Assembly (NCBI GenBank): GCA_017993715.1
Contig: JAGOME010000037.1
Span: 1 to 43,728, forward strand
Source of the DNA: Phycicoccus sp.
GTDB lineage: Bacteria > Actinomycetota > Actinomycetes > Actinomycetales > Dermatophilaceae
Direction: 5' to 3'
Length of the DNA: 43,728 nt
Shown here in pieces: positions 8,850 through 16,742 of the stretch. The stretch's first letter is position 1. Each line of letters starts with the position of its first letter. The translations under genes were made by a program, and so were the position numbers. The notes beneath the pieces are model-generated. The model was not told the origin of the DNA and made no database searches. It was given only the letters and a program-made list of their open reading frames with translations.

Positions 8850-10601
8850 TCAGACCTCGAAGGCGCCCTCTTCGATCCGCGTCTTCATGGCAGTGAGGAA
8901 GCGCGCGGCGTCCGCTCCGTCCACGATCCGGTGGTCGTAGGACAAGGCCAGGTAGACCATGGACCGGATGGCGATCGTCTCGCCACCATCGGTGGCCTTG
9001 ACCACGACCGGACGCTTGACGACGGCTCCCGTGCCCAGGATGCCGACTTGGGGCTGGTTGATGATCGGGGTGTCGAACAGCGCGCCGCGCGAGCCCGTGT
9101 TCGTGATCGTGAACGTCCCACCGCTGAGGTCGTCTGGGGTGATCTTGTTGTTGCGGGTGCGAGCCGCCACGTCAGCGATCCCGCGGGCGAGACCGGCGAG
9201 ATTGAGGTCCCCGGCATTCTTGACCACCGGGACGATGAGGCCCTTGTCGGTGTCGACGGCGATCCCGATGTTCTCGGTGCCGTGATAGACCACGCTGTCG
9301 CCGTCGATGCTCGCGTTGATCGTCGGGAACTCCTTGAGTGCCTCGACCGCAGCGAGCGTGAAGAACGGCAGGAAGCTGAGCTTGGTGCCCTCTCGCACCT
9401 CGAACTCGGCCTTGTGCCGGTCGCGCAGGCGGGACACGGCCGTGACGTCGACCTCGACGACGGTCGTGAGCTGGGCCGAGGTCTGCAGCGACTCGACCAT
9501 CCGGGCCGCGATCATCTTGCGCAGGCGCGTCATCGGCTGAGTCGTGCCCCGCAGGGGCGAGACGGCCGAGGCCTTGGCGGGGGCCGGCGCGGCCGGGGCA
9601 GCAGCCGGTGCGGGCGCCGCAGCCGCGGCGGGTGCTGGGGCCTTGGCTGCGTCGATGGCCGCCAGGACATCCTGCTTGCGGATCCGTCCGCCGATCCCGG
9701 TGCCCGCGACCGTCGCGAGGTCGATCCCGGCGTCGGCAGCCAGTTTGCGCACCAGCGGCGTCACGTAACTCGCGGCGTCATCGGCGGGTGCGGCCGGAGC
9801 TGCGGGAGGGGCGGCGGCTGCCGGCGCCGCAGCCGGGGGAGCAGCCGGAGCGGGAGCGGGGGGCGCGGCGGGAACCGGCGCCGGTGCCGGGGGGGCAGCC
9901 GCCGGTGCGGGGGCCGGGGGAGCGGCGGGCGCAGCCGGTGGTGCGGCAGCAGCGGGGGCTGCCGGTGCGACGGGTGCGGCTGCCGCGTCTCCGACGACCG
10001 CGAGGTCCGCTCCGACCGGGACTGTCTCGTCCTCGCCCACCAGGATGGCTGTCAACGTGCCCGCAACGGGTGAGGGGATTTCGGTGTCGACCTTGTCGGT
10101 CGAGACCTCCAGGAGTGCCTCATCAATGGCCACCGTGTCACCGACCGCCTTGAGCCAGCGGGTGACGGTGCCCTCGGTGACCGACTCGCCCAAGGCCGGC
10201 ATGGTCACGGTCGTGCCGGCGCCAGCTGGGGCGGCAGGTGCGGCGGCAGGTGCCGGTGCCGGCGCCGCGACCTCGGGGGCCGGAGCGGCCGCGGGCTCGG
10301 GTGCGGCGGGAGCGGCCACGGGCTCGGCCGGGGCAGCAGCTGGCTCGGGTGCGGCCGGAGCAGCGCCCTCGCCGATCACGGCGAGGTCGGCGCCCACCGG
10401 AACGGTGTCGTCCTCGGCGACCAAGATCTCTTGCAGGGTCCCGGCGACCGGCGACGGGATCTCCGTGTCGACCTTGTCGGTCGAGACCTCCAGGAGGGGT
10501 TCATCGATCTCGACGCGGTCACCCACCGACTTCAGCCAGCGGGTCACGGTGCCCTCGGTCACGGACTCGCCCAGCGCCGGCATGGTGACACGTTCAGACA
10601 T
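8850..10601 (-). CDS. sucB: Dihydrolipoamide acyltransferase E2 with two lipoyl domains
   Basis: E2 core of a 2-oxo acid dehydrogenase complex. Two lipoyl domains (residues about 5-78 and 132-205) each contain [14 protein letters not shown] with the lipoylated lysine. They are joined by long Ala/Pro-rich linkers to a peripheral subunit-binding domain ([30 protein letters not shown]). The C-terminal catalytic domain has the [13 protein letters not shown] active-site motif. Total length is 583 residues. It starts at ATG 10601 with AAGGAG upstream. In actinobacteria this gene (dlaT in M. tuberculosis, often annotated sucB) serves pyruvate and possibly other E1 partners, so the symbol is provisional. 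LipA and LipB encoded nearby would supply its cofactor. No E3 (lpd) gene sits beside it here. Confidence 0.95.
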   Translation of the reverse strand: MSERVTMPALGESVTEGTVTRWLKSVGDRVEIDEPLLEVSTDKVDTEIPSPVAGTLQEILVAEDDTVPVGADLAVIGEGAAPAAPEPAAAPAEPVAAPAAPEPAAAPAPEVAAPAPAPAAAPAAPAGAGTTVTMPALGESVTEGTVTRWLKAVGDTVAIDEALLEVSTDKVDTEIPSPVAGTLTAILVGEDETVPVGADLAVVGDAAAAPVAPAAPAAAAPPAAPAAPPAPAPAAAPPAPAPVPAAPPAPAPAAPPAAAPAAAAPPAAPAAPADDAASYVTPLVRKLAADAGIDLATVAGTGIGGRIRKQDVLAAIDAAKAPAPAAAAAPAPAAAPAAPAPAKASAVSPLRGTTQPMTRLRKMIAARMVESLQTSAQLTTVVEVDVTAVSRLRDRHKAEFEVREGTKLSFLPFFTLAAVEALKEFPTINASIDGDSVVYHGTENIGIAVDTDKGLIVPVVKNAGDLNLAGLARGIADVAARTRNNKITPDDLSGGTFTITNTGSRGALFDTPIINQPQVGILGTGAVVKRPVVVKATDGGETIAIRSMVYLALSYDHRIVDGADAARFLTAMKTRIEEGAFEV

Positions 10602-10639
10602 GAGCTCAGATCTCCTTTGAGAGGGTGGCTTCGACCACT

Positions 10640-10870
10640 CTAGTTGTGAGTCCCGCCAGGTTGGGTGTGGGTCAGGACGGCATCCCAGCCCATGATCAAC
10701 GGTGCCGGCCCTGCCAGATCGTCGACCCGCGAAGGCCGCAGTGCGATGCCGACGACCGGGCCATCGGTGAGCCGAACGCGCAGCCGATGGTCCGGGCGTC
10801 GGGGACGCATCCGCCGCCCAGATTGACCAGGTCCAGCCGGCCGGACCTCACCGACTGCCTGGTCCGCCAT
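10640..10870 (-). CDS. Hypothetical small protein, doubtful
   Basis: A 76-codon frame in the 281-bp gap between pepA and the E2 gene, on the same strand and starting 12 bp after the pepA stop. The C-terminal half ([20 protein letters not shown]) has codon use like real genes here, but the N-terminal half is Arg/Pro-rich and no ribosome binding site is visible before ATG 10870. I do not recognise the product. In many actinobacteria an lpd gene lies between pepA and the E2 gene; this piece does not resemble dihydrolipoamide dehydrogenase. Confidence 0.3.
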   Translation of the reverse strand: MADQAVGEVRPAGPGQSGRRMRPRRPDHRLRVRLTDGPVVGIALRPSRVDDLAGPAPLIMGWDAVLTHTQPGGTHN

Positions 10871-10882
10871 CGCCGCTGGTTC

Positions 10883-12373
10883 TCAGTGTCCGTAGGACTC
10901 GACCAGGGCGACCAGCGAGGCCACACCCCATCCGGTGCCGCCCTTAGGTGTCGTGCCCTTGGCGGTGGCGTCGTTGAATGCCGGGCCCGCCATGTCGATG
11001 TGGGCCCACGGCACGCCCTCGGGGACGAAGTGCCGCAGGAACAGCCCCGCTGTGAGCATCCCGCCGTTGCGGTCCGACTTGTGTGCGATGTCGGCGGTCG
11101 GGGACTCCAGGCCCTTGCGCAGGGCCTCGGGCAGGGGCATGGGCCAGGCGTGCTCTCCGGCCTGGGCCACCGCGTCAACGACACGGCCGCGGAAGGCGTC
11201 GGTGTTGCCCATCACGCCCGCGACCTCCGGTCCCAAGGCGACCATCTGGGCGCCGGTCAAGGTGGCGATGTCGACGATGGCATCCGGCCCGGCCTCCGCC
11301 GCCAGACAGATCCCGTCGGCGAGCACCATCCGGCCCTCGGCGTCGGTGTCGAGGATCTCGACTGTGGTCTTGTTCCGCATCGTCACGACGTCTGACGGGC
11401 GCTGGGCGGTCCCGCTTGGCATGTTCTCGGCCAGGCAGAGGTAGCCGGTCACCGCAACTGGCCCCCCCAGCTCGGCGAGCGCCAGGACGGCTCCGGCCAC
11501 CGCGGCGGCACCGGCCATGTCGCACTTCATCGTGAGCATGCCCGCCGGCGGCTTGATGCACAGGCCACCGGAGTCGAAGGTAATGCCCTTGCCGACCAGC
11601 GCGATGGCTGCCTGAGCGCGGGCCGGGCGGTAGGAGATCGTGACGATGCGCGGCGGCCGCGAACTGCCCTGGCCCACTCCGACGATGCCGCCGAACCCTC
11701 CCTTGATCAGGGCCTTGTCATCCAGGACCGACACCGAGACCTTGGCCGGTGACGCCGCCGCCGTGGCCTTGACAATGTCCGCGAACGACTGGGGGAACAG
11801 CATGTTGGGAGGGGTGTTGACCAAGTCGCGCGCGAGATCGCGTGCCGCACCGATCACGGCAGCTCGCTCGACGGCAGACTTGACGGCCTTGCCCTGACCG
11901 GCGCCGCTGACCACCTGAATCCGTGGGCCAGCCGGGACGGCCGCCGCCTTGGCGCCGACCGGGGCGGGCTTGACGTACGTGTAGCACCCGGCATATGCCC
12001 CGTCAGCCACGGCCGTGACTGCGGCGACATCGGGGGTGGGCAGCGCGACCGCGACAGTCTTCTTCTTGGCCAGAGCCCGCAGCGCCGTCCCGGCGGCGGC
12101 CCGTATCGTGTTGGGGTCGTTGGTGGACCCGAGCCCGACGATGAGGACCGACGATGCCGCGGTGCCCGGCACGGCATACACGCGGGTCACCTCCCCGGCG
12201 TCCCCCGTCGCGTCCGCCGCCTGCAGCGCGCCCGTGAGGTGGTCCGCCGCGCCGTCCGGCAGCCCATGACCGGGCGCCAGCACAGGGCCTCTCGTTGAGG
12301 GGACTGCCCCCACGACAAGGGCGTCGACGGCGAGGGAAGCGGACGAACGGGTGGTCACGGCAACGGTGGGCAC
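10883..12373 (-). CDS. pepA: Leucyl aminopeptidase (family M17)
   Basis: A 496-residue cytosolic metallo-aminopeptidase that removes N-terminal residues from peptides. The C-terminal catalytic domain shows GKGITFDSGGLCIKP (metal/active-site lysine region), MKCDMAGAAAV (metal-binding Asp) and the M17 signature NTDAEGRMVLAD (metal-binding Asp and Glu plus Arg). The N-terminal domain is of normal size. The start is GTG 12373 because GGAGGAG lies about 6 nt upstream; the in-frame extension to 12421 places that ribosome binding site inside the gene. It is divergent from gcvT with 136 bp between starts, and corresponds in position to pepB (Rv2213) of M. tuberculosis. Confidence 0.95.
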   Translation of the reverse strand: MPTVAVTTRSSASLAVDALVVGAVPSTRGPVLAPGHGLPDGAADHLTGALQAADATGDAGEVTRVYAVPGTAASSVLIVGLGSTNDPNTIRAAAGTALRALAKKKTVAVALPTPDVAAVTAVADGAYAGCYTYVKPAPVGAKAAAVPAGPRIQVVSGAGQGKAVKSAVERAAVIGAARDLARDLVNTPPNMLFPQSFADIVKATAAASPAKVSVSVLDDKALIKGGFGGIVGVGQGSSRPPRIVTISYRPARAQAAIALVGKGITFDSGGLCIKPPAGMLTMKCDMAGAAAVAGAVLALAELGGPVAVTGYLCLAENMPSGTAQRPSDVVTMRNKTTVEILDTDAEGRMVLADGICLAAEAGPDAIVDIATLTGAQMVALGPEVAGVMGNTDAFRGRVVDAVAQAGEHAWPMPLPEALRKGLESPTADIAHKSDRNGGMLTAGLFLRHFVPEGVPWAHIDMAGPAFNDATAKGTTPKGGTGWGVASLVALVESYGH

Positions 12374-12495
12374 GAGTGACTCCTCCGAGGAGACGCGGGA
12401 GCGGATGGGCGGTGGGGCCACTCTAGGCCCCGGGCTGCCGCGGGTGCCGGAGCCAGGAGGCGGGCGCCACGCGGGACAGGGCGGACCTCAGCGAG

Positions 12496-12501
12496 TAGGT
12501 T
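12496..12501 (+). promoter_or_regulatory. -10 element TAGGTT of gcvT
   Basis: TAGGTT followed by 8 nt and the ATG at 12510, without a Shine-Dalgarno sequence. Slightly longer than the 6-7 nt spacing seen at most other leaderless candidates here. Confidence 0.5.
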
Positions 12502-12509
12502 GCGGGACC

Positions 12510-13613
12510 ATGACCGACCTGCTCACGTCCCCGCTGCACGACCGCCATGTCGCCCTGGGGGCCAAACTGGCCGACTTCGGCGGCTGGCTGATGCCCATCG
12601 AGTATCCCGGTGGAGGCGTGGTTGCCGAACATACGGCCGTTCGCGAGAACGTGGGCATCTTCGATGTGTCCCACCTAGGCAAGGCGCGGGTCAGTGGGGG
12701 TGGGGCCCTCGACTTCGTCAATGGCTGCTTCACCAATGACCTGCGCAAGATTGGCCCTGGGCAGGCCCAATACACCCTGTGCTGCGCCGCCGACGGGGGA
12801 GTGGTTGACGACCTCATCCAGTACCTGCGTTCCGAGGTCGACGTCTTCCTCATCCCGAATGCCGCCAACACCACGACCGTCGTGGACCTGTTGCGGGCCG
12901 CCGCACCGCAGGGTCTGGAGATCGAGAACCTTCACCACCGGTACGGCGTGATTGCCGTTCAGGGGCCAAACAGCGACGAGGTCCTGCAGGCGATCGGCCT
13001 GCCGGTTGACCACGACTACATGTCCTTCGTCGAGGTGGACTGGATGGGTCAGCCCCTCATCGTCTGCCGGACTGGCTACACGGGCGAGAAGGGCTATGAG
13101 CTCGTCCCCGCCTGGGAGTCCACACCGGCGCTCTGGGATGCGCTGCTCGTGGAAATTGAGCGCTTCGGCGGGCGCGTCTGTGGGCTCGGCGCCCGCGACA
13201 CGCTGCGCACCGAGATGGGATATCCGTTGCACGGCAACGATCTCGGACCAGACATCACGCCCGTCATGGCGTCGGCCGCGTGGGCTGTCGGCTGGGACAA
13301 GCCCGCGTTCTGGGGCAAGGAGTCCCTCGCAGACCAGCGAGCCGCCAAGACCTCACGGCTCATGCGCGGCCTGCTCGCGACCGGACGCGGGATCCCCCGC
13401 GCGCACTGCGAGGTCAAGGACGCCACGGGCGCCGTTGTCGGCGAGGTCACGTCAGGGACGTTCTCTCCGACGCTGAAGCAGGGCATCGCGCTGGCCCTGC
13501 TGGACCGCAGCGTGGCGATGGGCGACGAGGTAGTCATCGACGTCCGCGGGCGCGACCTCCCCGCGACCGTCACCAGGCCGCCGTTCGTCCAGGTCGGCGT
13601 GCGGGAGGCCTGA
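12510..13613 (+). CDS. gcvT: Aminomethyltransferase, glycine cleavage T protein
   Basis: A 367-residue tetrahydrofolate-dependent aminomethyltransferase, the T protein of glycine cleavage. Diagnostic segments are GGWLMPIEYPGG near the N-terminus, GIFDVSHLGKARV (T protein hallmark), the folate-binding Asp region and RTGYTGEKGYEL, and GLGARDTLRTEMGYPLHGND. The C-terminal barrel domain has GEVTSGTFSPTLKQGIALA. The start at ATG 12510 is preferred over the in-frame extension to 12351 because the protein then matches the family N-terminus (MTDLLTSPLHDRH) and TAGGTT lies 8 nt upstream. The genes for the P and H proteins are not in the window. The small gene at 13617 begins 3 nt after its stop. Confidence 0.95.
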   Translation: MTDLLTSPLHDRHVALGAKLADFGGWLMPIEYPGGGVVAEHTAVRENVGIFDVSHLGKARVSGGGALDFVNGCFTNDLRKIGPGQAQYTLCCAADGGVVDDLIQYLRSEVDVFLIPNAANTTTVVDLLRAAAPQGLEIENLHHRYGVIAVQGPNSDEVLQAIGLPVDHDYMSFVEVDWMGQPLIVCRTGYTGEKGYELVPAWESTPALWDALLVEIERFGGRVCGLGARDTLRTEMGYPLHGNDLGPDITPVMASAAWAVGWDKPAFWGKESLADQRAAKTSRLMRGLLATGRGIPRAHCEVKDATGAVVGEVTSGTFSPTLKQGIALALLDRSVAMGDEVVIDVRGRDLPATVTRPPFVQVGVREA

Positions 13614-13616
13614 GCA

Positions 13617-13832
13617 GTGACAGCCGGATGGACCTGGTCCTACGCCGATTCTTCCGCAGAGGCGATCGCGCCACCGGAGGCGACGACGGCGGCATTCCCC
13701 ACCCAAGGGGAGGCCGAGGCATGGTTCGCCGAGTCGTGGGAGGACCTGGCTCAGGCCGGGGTCTCGGCGGTCACGCTGCACCAGGACGGCGTGATCGTCT
13801 ATGGACCGATGAGCCTGGAGCCACCGGCCTGA
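13617..13832 (+). CDS. Small conserved actinobacterial protein
   Basis: A 71-residue soluble protein beginning at GTG 13617, 3 nt after the gcvT stop, so almost certainly cotranscribed and possibly translationally coupled. It is acidic and Trp/Ala-rich (WTWSYADSS at the start, GEAEAWFAESWEDLAQAGV in the middle, a hydrophobic VTLHQDGVIVYGPMSL end). Similar short proteins occur widely in actinobacteria, often described as having no known function. No cysteines, signal peptide or membrane segment. Confidence 0.75.
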   Translation: MTAGWTWSYADSSAEAIAPPEATTAAFPTQGEAEAWFAESWEDLAQAGVSAVTLHQDGVIVYGPMSLEPPA

Positions 13833-13844
13833 CGACGTCTCCGA

Positions 13845-14432
13845 TCAGCTGGGGTAGGAGCCTCGCGCGACCTGCGGCTTGGGCATCCGGGTGCGGCGCA
13901 TCTGGAAAGCCCGCATGATCGCGTAGAGCGCCAGCCCGCGCTCGCCCGCAACCGTGTCAGCGCCGAACTTAGCGATCAGCTGCTTCTTGACCTTGCGCCA
14001 CATCAGGATCGCGTCACCGACGGCGAGAATAATCACGCCATAGACGGCGACGAACACGATGGTCAACGCCCAGCTCTGGCGCACGAAGGACAGGGCCAGG
14101 ACGAGGATCATCACCGGGAGCATGAACTCGCCGAGATTCCAGCGGGCATCGACGTAATCGCGGATGTACCGCCGGATCGGGCCCTTGTCGCGTGGCGGCA
14201 GGTAGCGGTCGTCGCCGGTGACCATGGCCTCGCGCTGCTTGGCGTAGGCCTCGGAGCGCTTGGCGCGGTCACGTTGCTTGGCGGCCTTGCGGTCGGAGAC
14301 GACCAGCGGCTGCTTGCGAGCGGCCTCTTGGTCGCGGCGCTTGGGCGTCGGACGGTTCTTAGCCCCCTCGCGGGCAGGGTGGTCCGACCCGACCGCCGTG
14401 GTCTCGGGACTGGTCTTTGAACGTCCAAACAC
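13845..14432 (-). CDS. DUF3043 membrane protein
   Basis: A 195-residue conserved actinobacterial protein. A highly charged N-terminal half (Lys/Arg/Glu-rich, probably disordered or coiled) leads to GPIRRYIRDYVDARWNLGE. Two hydrophobic helices follow (about 113-133 and 137-155), then a basic C-terminal tail with FQMRRTRMPKPQV. Function unknown. The start is GTG 14432 (VFGRSKTSP), chosen from the TAGGCT hexamer 7 nt upstream; the in-frame extension to 14762 runs antisense through the next gene. It is divergent from the M20 peptidase with overlapping promoter space. Confidence 0.85.
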   Translation of the reverse strand: MFGRSKTSPETTAVGSDHPAREGAKNRPTPKRRDQEAARKQPLVVSDRKAAKQRDRAKRSEAYAKQREAMVTGDDRYLPPRDKGPIRRYIRDYVDARWNLGEFMLPVMILVLALSFVRQSWALTIVFVAVYGVIILAVGDAILMWRKVKKQLIAKFGADTVAGERGLALYAIMRAFQMRRTRMPKPQVARGSYPS

Positions 14433-14439
14433 AACGGAC

Positions 14440-14445
14440 AGCCTA
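14440..14445 (-). promoter_or_regulatory. -10 element TAGGCT of the DUF3043 gene
   Basis: TAGGCT, 7-nt spacer, GTG at 14432 on the minus strand. Leaderless geometry. Confidence 0.6.
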
Positions 14446-14507
14446 CGGGGTCGGCGCGGGGGAGCCGGAATGCCGCCGCGCCACGGGCACCGCGACCGAC
14501 CCGCCGC

Positions 14508-14513
14508 TAGGGT
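14508..14513 (+). promoter_or_regulatory. -10 element TAGGGT of the M20 peptidase gene
   Basis: TAGGGT, 7-nt spacer CACAGGC, ATG at 14521. Leaderless geometry, back to back with the DUF3043 promoter. Confidence 0.6.
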
Positions 14514-14520
14514 CACAGGC

Positions 14521-15888
14521 ATGACCGATGCGCTCGTCACCCCTGACCGGATCGTCGCCCTGCGGGACCGGATCGCGGCTCTCATGCCCGGCATCCGCGC
14601 TGACCTCGAGGACCTCACTCGGATCCCGAGTGTCTCGCTGGGGTCGTTCGACCAGGCCCAGGTCGAGGAGTCTGCTCGGGCAACGGCGGCTCTGCTGGCG
14701 GCCGAGGGCCTGACCGTCGACATCGTGCGGGAGGGTGGCCGTCCTGCCGTGATTGGGCACATCGACGGGCCTTCGGGCGCGCCGACCGTGCTGCTGTATG
14801 CCCACCACGACGTGCAGCCTCCCGGGGAGGACGCGGACTGGGACTCCCCGCCGTTCGAGCCGACCCTGCGCGACGGCCGGCTTTACGGCCGGGGCGCTGC
14901 TGACGACAAGGCGGGGATCATGGCCCACATCGCGGCGCTGCGGGCGCACGCGGGGGCGCTCCCGGTCGGGGTTTCTGTCTTTGTCGAGGGCGAGGAGGAG
15001 ATTGCCTCCGACAGCTTGCCCGCGATCCTCCAGCGTCACGGGGACCGTCTGGCCTGTGACGCGATAGTCCTGGCCGACTCCCAGAACTGGGACATCGGCG
15101 TCCCCGCGCTCACCACGACCCTGCGCGGCAATATCCGGGTCGTGGTCACCGTCTCGACGCTGGACCACGCCGTCCACTCCGGGATGTTCGGCGGACCCGT
15201 GCCGGACGCGCTGACCTGCCTGGTCCGGATTCTGGCGTCGATGCATGACGATGAGGGCAATGTCGCGGTCGCCGGACTGCTGTCCGGGCAAGCGGCCGAT
15301 CTGGACTATCCGGAGGAGCGGTTGCGCGCGGAGGCCGGGCTCCTTGCCGGGGTCGAGACGATCGGCTCGGGGTCGCTGCTGTCCCGGATGTGGACCAAGC
15401 CGTCGATCACGACCATCGGGATCGATGCCCCGTCGGTCGACCGGTCCTCCAACACCCTCGTGCCGACCGCCCGCGCCAAGGTTTCGATGCGGCTGGCGCC
15501 TGCGGAGAACGACCTGCACGCCTTCGAGCTGCTCCGGGATCACCTGCTGGCCCACGCGCCCTGGGGAGCGCAGGTACAGGTCACCCTCGATGACAAGGGT
15601 GTGGGCTTCTCCGCCGATGCGCAGGGTCCGGTCTACGACCAGGCGCGGGCGGCATTCACAGATGCCTGGGGCGTCGAACCGGTGGATATCGGGGTCGGCG
15701 GCTCAATCCCGTTTGTCGCGGCCTTCGCCGAACGCTTCCCGAATGCCGCCATCCTGGTCACCGGTGTCGAGGACCCCGACACGCGCGCCCACGGTGCGAA
15801 CGAGTCGCTCCACCTCGGGGAGTTCGAGCGGGTGTGTGTTGCGGAGACGGTCCTGCTCGAGAGGTTGGGTGCCTTGCCGCGAGCGTAG
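14521..15888 (+). CDS. M20 family metallopeptidase (dipeptidase)
   Basis: A 455-residue di-zinc peptidase of the M20 family, of the dipeptidase type common in actinobacteria. Metal and catalytic residues are visible in LLYAHHDVQPPG (His and Asp), GRGAADDKAGI (bridging Asp), EGEEEIAS (catalytic Glu and metal Glu), VLADSQNWD (metal Asp) and, near the end, DTRAHGANES (last metal His). A dimerisation lid domain lies between about residues 200 and 330. No signal peptide, so cytoplasmic. The start is ATG 14521, supported by family length and by TAGGGT 7 nt upstream; an in-frame extension to 14260 overlaps the divergent gene and is rejected. Confidence 0.92.
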   Translation: MTDALVTPDRIVALRDRIAALMPGIRADLEDLTRIPSVSLGSFDQAQVEESARATAALLAAEGLTVDIVREGGRPAVIGHIDGPSGAPTVLLYAHHDVQPPGEDADWDSPPFEPTLRDGRLYGRGAADDKAGIMAHIAALRAHAGALPVGVSVFVEGEEEIASDSLPAILQRHGDRLACDAIVLADSQNWDIGVPALTTTLRGNIRVVVTVSTLDHAVHSGMFGGPVPDALTCLVRILASMHDDEGNVAVAGLLSGQAADLDYPEERLRAEAGLLAGVETIGSGSLLSRMWTKPSITTIGIDAPSVDRSSNTLVPTARAKVSMRLAPAENDLHAFELLRDHLLAHAPWGAQVQVTLDDKGVGFSADAQGPVYDQARAAFTDAWGVEPVDIGVGGSIPFVAAFAERFPNAAILVTGVEDPDTRAHGANESLHLGEFERVCVAETVLLERLGALPRA

Positions 15889-15894
15889 GCAAAC

Positions 15895-15941
15895 GTCAAG
15901 GAAATCTTGACAACCGGGGAGATGTCAAGGTTCCCTTGACA
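15895..15941 (+). promoter_or_regulatory. Tandem palindromic operators GTCAAG-N5-CTTGAC
   Basis: Two copies of one dyad lie directly upstream of the gene at 15943. The first is GTCAAG-GAAAT-CTTGAC (15895-15911). The second is GTCAAG-GTTCC-CTTGAC (15924-15940), which extends to a perfect 8-bp-arm palindrome TGTCAAGG/CCTTGACA (15923-15941). Their centres are 29 bp apart and the second abuts the ATG. A TAGGCA hexamer at 15885-15890 could be the -10 element, placing both dyads where a repressor would block transcription or early elongation. The likely binder is the HTH protein encoded at 16170, which is inference. Confidence 0.65.
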
Positions 15942-15942
15942 G

Positions 15943-16173
15943 ATGACGATCCGCACCTACAGCCGCCGGTTCTCTCTCGCCCTGGTCGTGGCCGGCCTCC
16001 TGACGTTCGTGCTCAGCCGCGTGGTCGAGCACGGCTTCGTCCATGGGCTGTTCCAGGGCATGACGGTGTCCTTGATGATCTTGGCCGCCGTCATCTTCGG
16101 GTCCAGCCTGGGGGCTCGGGGTGAGCAGCCGGCGGACAAGGGGATGTGGCTGCCTAGCCGTGACCGCTCGTGA
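15943..16173 (+). CDS. Small two-helix membrane protein
   Basis: A 76-residue protein with two predicted membrane helices (about residues 12-27 and 36-53) joined by a short loop with histidines (EHGFVHGLFQ), and a hydrophilic C-terminal tail. No family recognised. The ATG at 15943 directly follows the second operator dyad and has no Shine-Dalgarno sequence, so the true start may lie elsewhere or translation may be unusual. The stop overlaps the GTG of the next gene (GTGA), so the two form one operon under the twin operator. Confidence 0.65.
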   Translation: MTIRTYSRRFSLALVVAGLLTFVLSRVVEHGFVHGLFQGMTVSLMILAAVIFGSSLGARGEQPADKGMWLPSRDRS

Positions 16174-16727
16174 CCGGCGAGCGATCGGCGACCGCAGACG
16201 GCAGGGCGGTCGTCGCTGAGCAGGTGGGCTGGCTCATCCTCGGTGGACCCGACGAGGTGCCGCTGGAGCCGGATCGACCCCATGACCATCTGGCGATCCT
16301 GAGTCGGGCCGCCCTGGCCCACACCGTGACCCGAGATCTGCTCCAGCAATCGGTGGCGGCGGCTCGGGGCAGCGGTCATAGCTGGGCCGCGATCGGGGAC
16401 GAGCTTGGCCTCACGCGCCAGGCGGCGCAGCAACGGTTCGGTGGGGTTACGGCCGTCGATGCCGGCCCGGACCTGCGCTGGCTCGGCCCGGTCACAGCAT
16501 TTGACGAGATGGGTGAGCTGGCGTTGGCCGGACGTCGGGGGTGGCACACGGTCGGCGTCGGCATGTTGAAGCACCAGGTGATGCGCACCGACACTCAATG
16601 GGAACATCGACGGGTGGTGTGGCGACGGCCCGCAACCACGTTCGAAACCGACGGCTGGCACATCGCCGTGCGTGCCTTCCCGTGGCTCTACCTCGTCCGC
16701 GATCTCGGGATCCCTGCCGAGGACTGA
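16170..16727 (+). CDS. HTH-domain protein of unknown function, candidate autoregulator
   Basis: A 185-residue soluble protein beginning at GTG 16170, overlapping the previous stop by 4 nt. Residues 71-91 form a classical helix-turn-helix (SWAAIGDELGLTRQAAQQRFG) similar to those in sigma-region-4-like and Clp-N-associated actinobacterial proteins. The N-terminal third is helical and acidic. The C-terminal half (from about residue 93) is Trp- and Arg-rich, with MLKHQVMRTDTQWEHRRVVW, and I do not recognise it. The operon position and the two identical dyads upstream make it the natural candidate to bind GTCAAG-N5-CTTGAC. It is convergent with nadA. Confidence 0.7.
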   Translation: MTGERSATADGRAVVAEQVGWLILGGPDEVPLEPDRPHDHLAILSRAALAHTVTRDLLQQSVAAARGSGHSWAAIGDELGLTRQAAQQRFGGVTAVDAGPDLRWLGPVTAFDEMGELALAGRRGWHTVGVGMLKHQVMRTDTQWEHRRVVWRRPATTFETDGWHIAVRAFPWLYLVRDLGIPAED

Positions 16728-16742
16728 ATCCGCAGGGAGGGA

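Noticed and set aside
15895-15941. HspR HAIR element upstream of the small membrane protein
   Set aside because: HAIR is CTTGAGT-N7-ACTCAAG; here the arms are GTCAAG/CTTGAC in the opposite order with a 5-nt centre.
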